DNA of 64,000 nt, from positions 2,170,001 through 2,234,000 of the forward strand of contig NZ_CP159830.1 in NCBI RefSeq assembly GCF_047730085.1, read 5' to 3'. A program made the position numbers and the translations under genes. Under the pieces are notes generated by a model. That model worked only from the letters and a program-made list of their open reading frames with translations. It was not told the origin of the DNA and made no database searches. This DNA is from Njordibacter sp937773555. Lineage in GTDB: Bacteria > Pseudomonadota > Gammaproteobacteria > Pseudomonadales > Balneatricaceae. Shown here piece after piece: positions 60,935 to 64,000 of this stretch. The stretch's first letter is position 1. Each line of letters starts with the position of its first letter.

Positions 60935-61279
60935 TCACTGATTCATTAGTACATGATCGTCCACAAGCTCAACGGCATAGACCGGAACGCACAGGTCACT
61001 GTGTTCGATACACTCACCGGTGAGTAAATCAAAATGCTGTTTGTATAATGGAGATGCAACAACTAGCTGGCCATTAATATCACCAACTATGCCACGTGAC
61101 AAAACATTGGCTTTGCCAATTGGGTCCCAGTTTCCAATGGCATAAACAGTGGGGCTTTCATTGGGCAGATAAAATAAAGCCACTTGTTTGCCTGCGAATT
61201 CTGCGCAGATTCCAGAGTTGGGAATCAAATCATTTTGGTGACAAAGACTAATAGGTTGATCTTTCATATTAAGAGTCAT
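60935..61279 (-). CDS. nirD: Nitrite reductase small subunit NirD
   Basis: A Rieske-like [2Fe-2S]-family small subunit of the NAD(P)H nitrite reductase, though the iron-binding Cys/His pairs are absent as in many NirD proteins. Motifs include LIPNSGICAEFAGKQVALFY, VYAIGNWDPIGKANVLSRG, ASPLYKQHFDLLTGEC and VPVYAVELVDDHVLM. The ATG at 61279 has AGGA eight bases upstream and gives 114 residues, the usual NirD size; the open frame upstream overlaps nirB and is not NirD-like. Confidence 0.94.
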   Translation of the reverse strand: MTLNMKDQPISLCHQNDLIPNSGICAEFAGKQVALFYLPNESPTVYAIGNWDPIGKANVLSRGIVGDINGQLVVASPLYKQHFDLLTGECIEHSDLCVPVYAVELVDDHVLMNQ

Positions 61280-61289
61280 GGATGTTTTC

Positions 61290-63815
61290 CTAGGCTGGCG
61301 TGGCTGAAATTTGCTGACGCTCTTCTTCTTTAGCTGGGCGCAGTTGGCCGCGCTCTTCAACAAATATAATAGCTTTGTCTTGGGCTTCAGAATTGACAAA
61401 CTGGCGGAAGCGTTTAAGCTTTTCTGGGTCTTCTATGGTGGTCTTCCATTCGCACTGGTAGCTGCCAACAACTGCTTCCATTTGTGCTTCTAGGTCATTG
61501 CAGATGCCCAATGAATCTTCAATAACGACCTGCTTTAAATAGTCTAGGCCACCCTCAAGATTGTCCATCCACACAGAGGTGCGTTGAAGGCGGTCGGCGG
61601 TGCGCACATAAAACATGAGAAAGCGATCGATATATTTAATCAGGGTTTTGTCGTCAAGATCGGTGGCAAATAGTTCAGCGTGGCGTGGTTTCATGCCACC
61701 ATTGCCGCCCACATACAAATTCCAACCATTTTCGGTGGCGATAATACCAAAGTCTTTAGACTGGGCTTCGGCGCACTCACGGGTGCATCCAGACACGCCA
61801 GATTTTAATTTATGTGGTGATCTCAGGCCTTTGTAGCGATTTTCAACGTACAATGCCATGGCAACACTGTCTTGCACGCCGTATCTGCACCAGGTACTGC
61901 CAACACAAGACTTAACTGTACGAAGTGCTTTACCGTAGGCATGACCAGTTTCAAAACCAGCTTCGATTAGCTCTTGCCAAATGGCAGGAAGATGCTGCAA
62001 GCGCGCGCCAAACAAATCGATACGCTGGCCACCTGTAATTTTGGTATAGAGCTGGTATTTTTTTGCTACCTGCCCTAAAACAATTAATTTATCGGGGGTG
62101 ATTTCACCTCCAGCAATACGTGGTACAACTGAGTAGGTACCGTTATTTTGCATATTCGCAAGAAAGGTGTCATTGGTATCTTGAAGGCCCACATGTTTTT
62201 CGTCCAGCACGTAGTCATTCCACAATGATGCTAAAATTGAACCTGCAGTCGGTTTACAGACTTCGCAGCCACGGCCAGTGCCATGTTTATGAAGCAAGTC
62301 TTCGAAGCTTTTGATGGTTTCCACTTTGATTATGTGAAACATTTCTTGTCGGGTAAAGTTAAAGTGTTCACACATAGCTGTATCAACGGCTAACCCTCGT
62401 GCTGCCATTTCGTCGTCTACAATATTCTTTAATAAGGCCGCACAGCCTCCACAACCACTGGCGGCGGAAGTTTCCGACTTTACTTCACCTAGGGAGCAAA
62501 AACCGGCATCCATAGTGTTCACAATATCGCCTTTACTGACATTGTGGCATGAGCAGATGGTGGCACTCAGAGGCAGTGCGCTAGCGCCCAGTGCTGGCGA
62601 GTCACCCGCATTGGTAGGCAAAATAAGGGTTTCTGGATCAGAGGGTAGATCAAAACCATTTAAAAAATATTGTAACAAGGTATCGTACTCAGAGCAGTCT
62701 CCAACTAATACAGCCCCAAGTAATTTTTTGCCATCGGCGCTAACAATTAAACGCTTGTATACATCGATACGTTCGTCGCTAAATGTGTACGCAACTGAAC
62801 CTTCTTGTTTGCCATGGGCGTCGCCAATGGAGCCTACGTCCACGCCAAGTAACTTAAGTTTAGTGCTCATGTCAGCGCCTTGGAAGGAAAGTTTTTCGCT
62901 TCCTAGTTGACTAGCCGCTGCTTCGGCCATGCGGTAGCCAGGTGCTACTAGGCCATAGATTTTATTTTTAAATAATGCGCACTCACCAATGGCAAAAATC
63001 GATGGGTCGCTAGTTTTACAATACTCGTCTATGGTAATGCCACCGCGCTCACCAACAGTTAATCCACAATCGCGAGCTAGCTGATCATAAGGCCGAATGC
63101 CGGCTGAAAATACAATCATATCTGTGGCTAATAAACCACCATCGGCGAAGTGCATGACTACCCGGCCTTTGCCTTCGCTGTTGGTTTCGATGACCTCAGT
63201 GGCTTTGTTGGTATGTACCTTGACCCCCAGAGCTTCAATTTTGCGGCGCAACATATTGCTACCACCTACATCCAACTGTACTCCCATGAGCCCAGGGGCA
63301 AACTCTACAACATGGGTTTCAAGGCCAAGGTTTTGCACTGCGTTGGCGGCTTCAAGTCCCAGTAGTCCACCCCCAACAACAACTCCAATCTTGGCGTTGT
63401 CAGCTTGGGTTTGAATCATGCCTAGGTCGTCAATGGTACGATACACTGTGCAGGACGGCAGATTATTACCTTTAACGGGAGGCACAAAAGGATAGGAACC
63501 AGTGGCAAGTACTAGTTTGTCATAGCCGTATGCTTGTCCACTTTCGGTGATGACTATCTTGTTGCTACGGTCTATGTGGGCCACCATATCGCCAAAATGC
63601 GCATCAACGCCCATGTCCAGGTAGTGTTCTTTGGTGGTGAGGGCAAGATCTTCAGGCGTGCTCCCAGCAAAGTAGTCAGATAGATGTACCCGGTCATAGG
63701 CAGGACGTGCTTCACCGCCAATGACTGTGATTTTAGCTGTCACTGGTGAGTCAGCTAACTGCTCAACATAATGATGGCCAACCATACCATTTCCAATAAT
63801 GACTACTTTTAACAT
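61290..63815 (-). CDS. nirB: NAD(P)H nitrite reductase large subunit NirB
   Basis: NirB reduces nitrite to ammonium with NirD. An N-terminal FAD/NAD-binding oxidoreductase domain (VIIGNGMVGHHYVEQLADSP) is followed by a BFD-like [2Fe-2S] domain (CSCHNVSKGDIVNTMDAGFC and GCGGC). The C-terminal sulfite/nitrite reductase domain carries the sirohaem/[4Fe-4S] motifs CVGSTWCRYGVQDSV and GVSGCTRECAEAQSKDFG. At 841 residues it is full length. It is 11 bases upstream of nirD. Confidence 0.97.
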   Translation of the reverse strand: MLKVVIIGNGMVGHHYVEQLADSPVTAKITVIGGEARPAYDRVHLSDYFAGSTPEDLALTTKEHYLDMGVDAHFGDMVAHIDRSNKIVITESGQAYGYDKLVLATGSYPFVPPVKGNNLPSCTVYRTIDDLGMIQTQADNAKIGVVVGGGLLGLEAANAVQNLGLETHVVEFAPGLMGVQLDVGGSNMLRRKIEALGVKVHTNKATEVIETNSEGKGRVVMHFADGGLLATDMIVFSAGIRPYDQLARDCGLTVGERGGITIDEYCKTSDPSIFAIGECALFKNKIYGLVAPGYRMAEAAASQLGSEKLSFQGADMSTKLKLLGVDVGSIGDAHGKQEGSVAYTFSDERIDVYKRLIVSADGKKLLGAVLVGDCSEYDTLLQYFLNGFDLPSDPETLILPTNAGDSPALGASALPLSATICSCHNVSKGDIVNTMDAGFCSLGEVKSETSAASGCGGCAALLKNIVDDEMAARGLAVDTAMCEHFNFTRQEMFHIIKVETIKSFEDLLHKHGTGRGCEVCKPTAGSILASLWNDYVLDEKHVGLQDTNDTFLANMQNNGTYSVVPRIAGGEITPDKLIVLGQVAKKYQLYTKITGGQRIDLFGARLQHLPAIWQELIEAGFETGHAYGKALRTVKSCVGSTWCRYGVQDSVAMALYVENRYKGLRSPHKLKSGVSGCTRECAEAQSKDFGIIATENGWNLYVGGNGGMKPRHAELFATDLDDKTLIKYIDRFLMFYVRTADRLQRTSVWMDNLEGGLDYLKQVVIEDSLGICNDLEAQMEAVVGSYQCEWKTTIEDPEKLKRFRQFVNSEAQDKAIIFVEERGQLRPAKEEERQQISATPA

Positions 63816-63848
63816 GTTTGTTTTATCCTCAATAGGCGTTGTAAATTT

Positions 63849-64000
63849 TTAGGCTGCAGCGTTGGTGGCTGGATTCTTCTGTTTTTCGTAGAGAAAACGG
63901 AGTACTTGCTGGCGGTAGGCATTAAAATCTGTATCTTCAGCTAGTGCTAAACGATCTCTGGGCCGGTCTAAATCAACGTGTAATATTTCACCAATGGAGG
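63849..64000 (-). CDS. nrtD: Nitrate ABC transporter ATPase, C-terminal end (cut by window edge)
   Basis: The last 50 codons of a minus-strand gene read SIGEILHVDLDRPRDRLALA, then EDTDFNAYRQQVLRFLYEKQ, and end NPATNAAA. The PRDRxxLxxDxxYxxxRxxVLxFLY pattern is the C-terminal tail of NrtC/NrtD/SsuB-type transporter ATPases. Directly before nirB this fits the nitrate importer ATPase. The ATP-binding core lies outside the window, so the subunit assignment rests on the tail and context. Confidence 0.75.
   Translation of the reverse strand, partial: SIGEILHVDLDRPRDRLALAEDTDFNAYRQQVLRFLYEKQKNPATNAAA

Noticed and set aside
61280..61399. Extension of NirD into nirB
   Set aside because: It overlaps the nirB 3' end and is not NirD-like; the ATG at 61279 has a good AGGA site.

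Overview
The window is chromosomal DNA of a gammaproteobacterium, probably marine and free-living (the habitat is inference). The main evidence is the order of the first 19 kb: rpe, djlA, lptD-surA-pdxA-rsmA-apaG-apaH, glpE, cca, folK-folB, tsaD, rpsU-yqeY-dnaG-rpoD and then a CAU tRNA. This is a classic gammaproteobacterial arrangement: E. coli also has ileX just past rpsU-dnaG-rpoD. No rRNA, CRISPR array or intact insertion sequence was seen.

Region 1 (1-19.4 kb) is housekeeping. It covers outer-membrane LPS export (LptD) and its chaperone SurA, vitamin B6 (PdxA), rRNA methylation (RsmA), Ap4A turnover (ApaH), tRNA CCA addition and t6A modification, folate synthesis and the macromolecular synthesis operon. 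An EamA transporter, a VF530-family protein with a long low-complexity tail and a PhyH-type dioxygenase follow.

Region 2 (19.4-21.4 kb) looks like an island boundary. It holds the tRNA gene, a phage terminase small subunit, a structured gene-poor stretch, a frameshifted tyrosine integrase remnant and a decayed enoyl-CoA hydratase.

Region 3 (21.4-41.3 kb) is a catabolic island for lignin-type aromatics. PobA makes protocatechuate from 4-hydroxybenzoate. LigAB, LigC, LigI, LigU, LigJ and LigK then form a complete protocatechuate 4,5-cleavage route to pyruvate and oxaloacetate. This route is best known from sphingomonads and comamonads; most gammaproteobacteria use the 3,4-cleavage (beta-ketoadipate) route. 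Two AraC regulators and a LysR regulator with two DNA-binding domains are embedded. A Liv-type ABC importer sits between two vanillin-dehydrogenase-like aldehyde dehydrogenases, and a coniferyl-alcohol-dehydrogenase-like SDR closes the set. The group reads as uptake and stepwise oxidation of aromatic alcohols and aldehydes to acids, feeding the ring-cleavage pathway.

Region 4 (41.3-58.2 kb) is a looser accessory zone of envelope genes with long intergenic gaps and gene remnants: a Sel1-repeat protein, a TPR/O-GlcNAc-transferase-like protein, a TbpB-barrel lipoprotein paired with a Slam-like outer-membrane protein (type XI secretion), an AttEFGH-like ABC/lipocalin set, an FG-GAP repeat protein and a ribbon-helix-helix gene with a small partner.

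Region 5 (58.2-64 kb) is assimilatory nitrate reduction: nasA, nirD, nirB and the end of a nitrate ABC transporter ATPase, all on the minus strand.

The most unusual signals are the perfect 13-bp hairpin whose loop contains a candidate Slam start codon, the apparent AUU start of the pobR-like gene, the double-HTH LysR regulator, and the complete 4,5-cleavage island next to a tRNA and phage debris.
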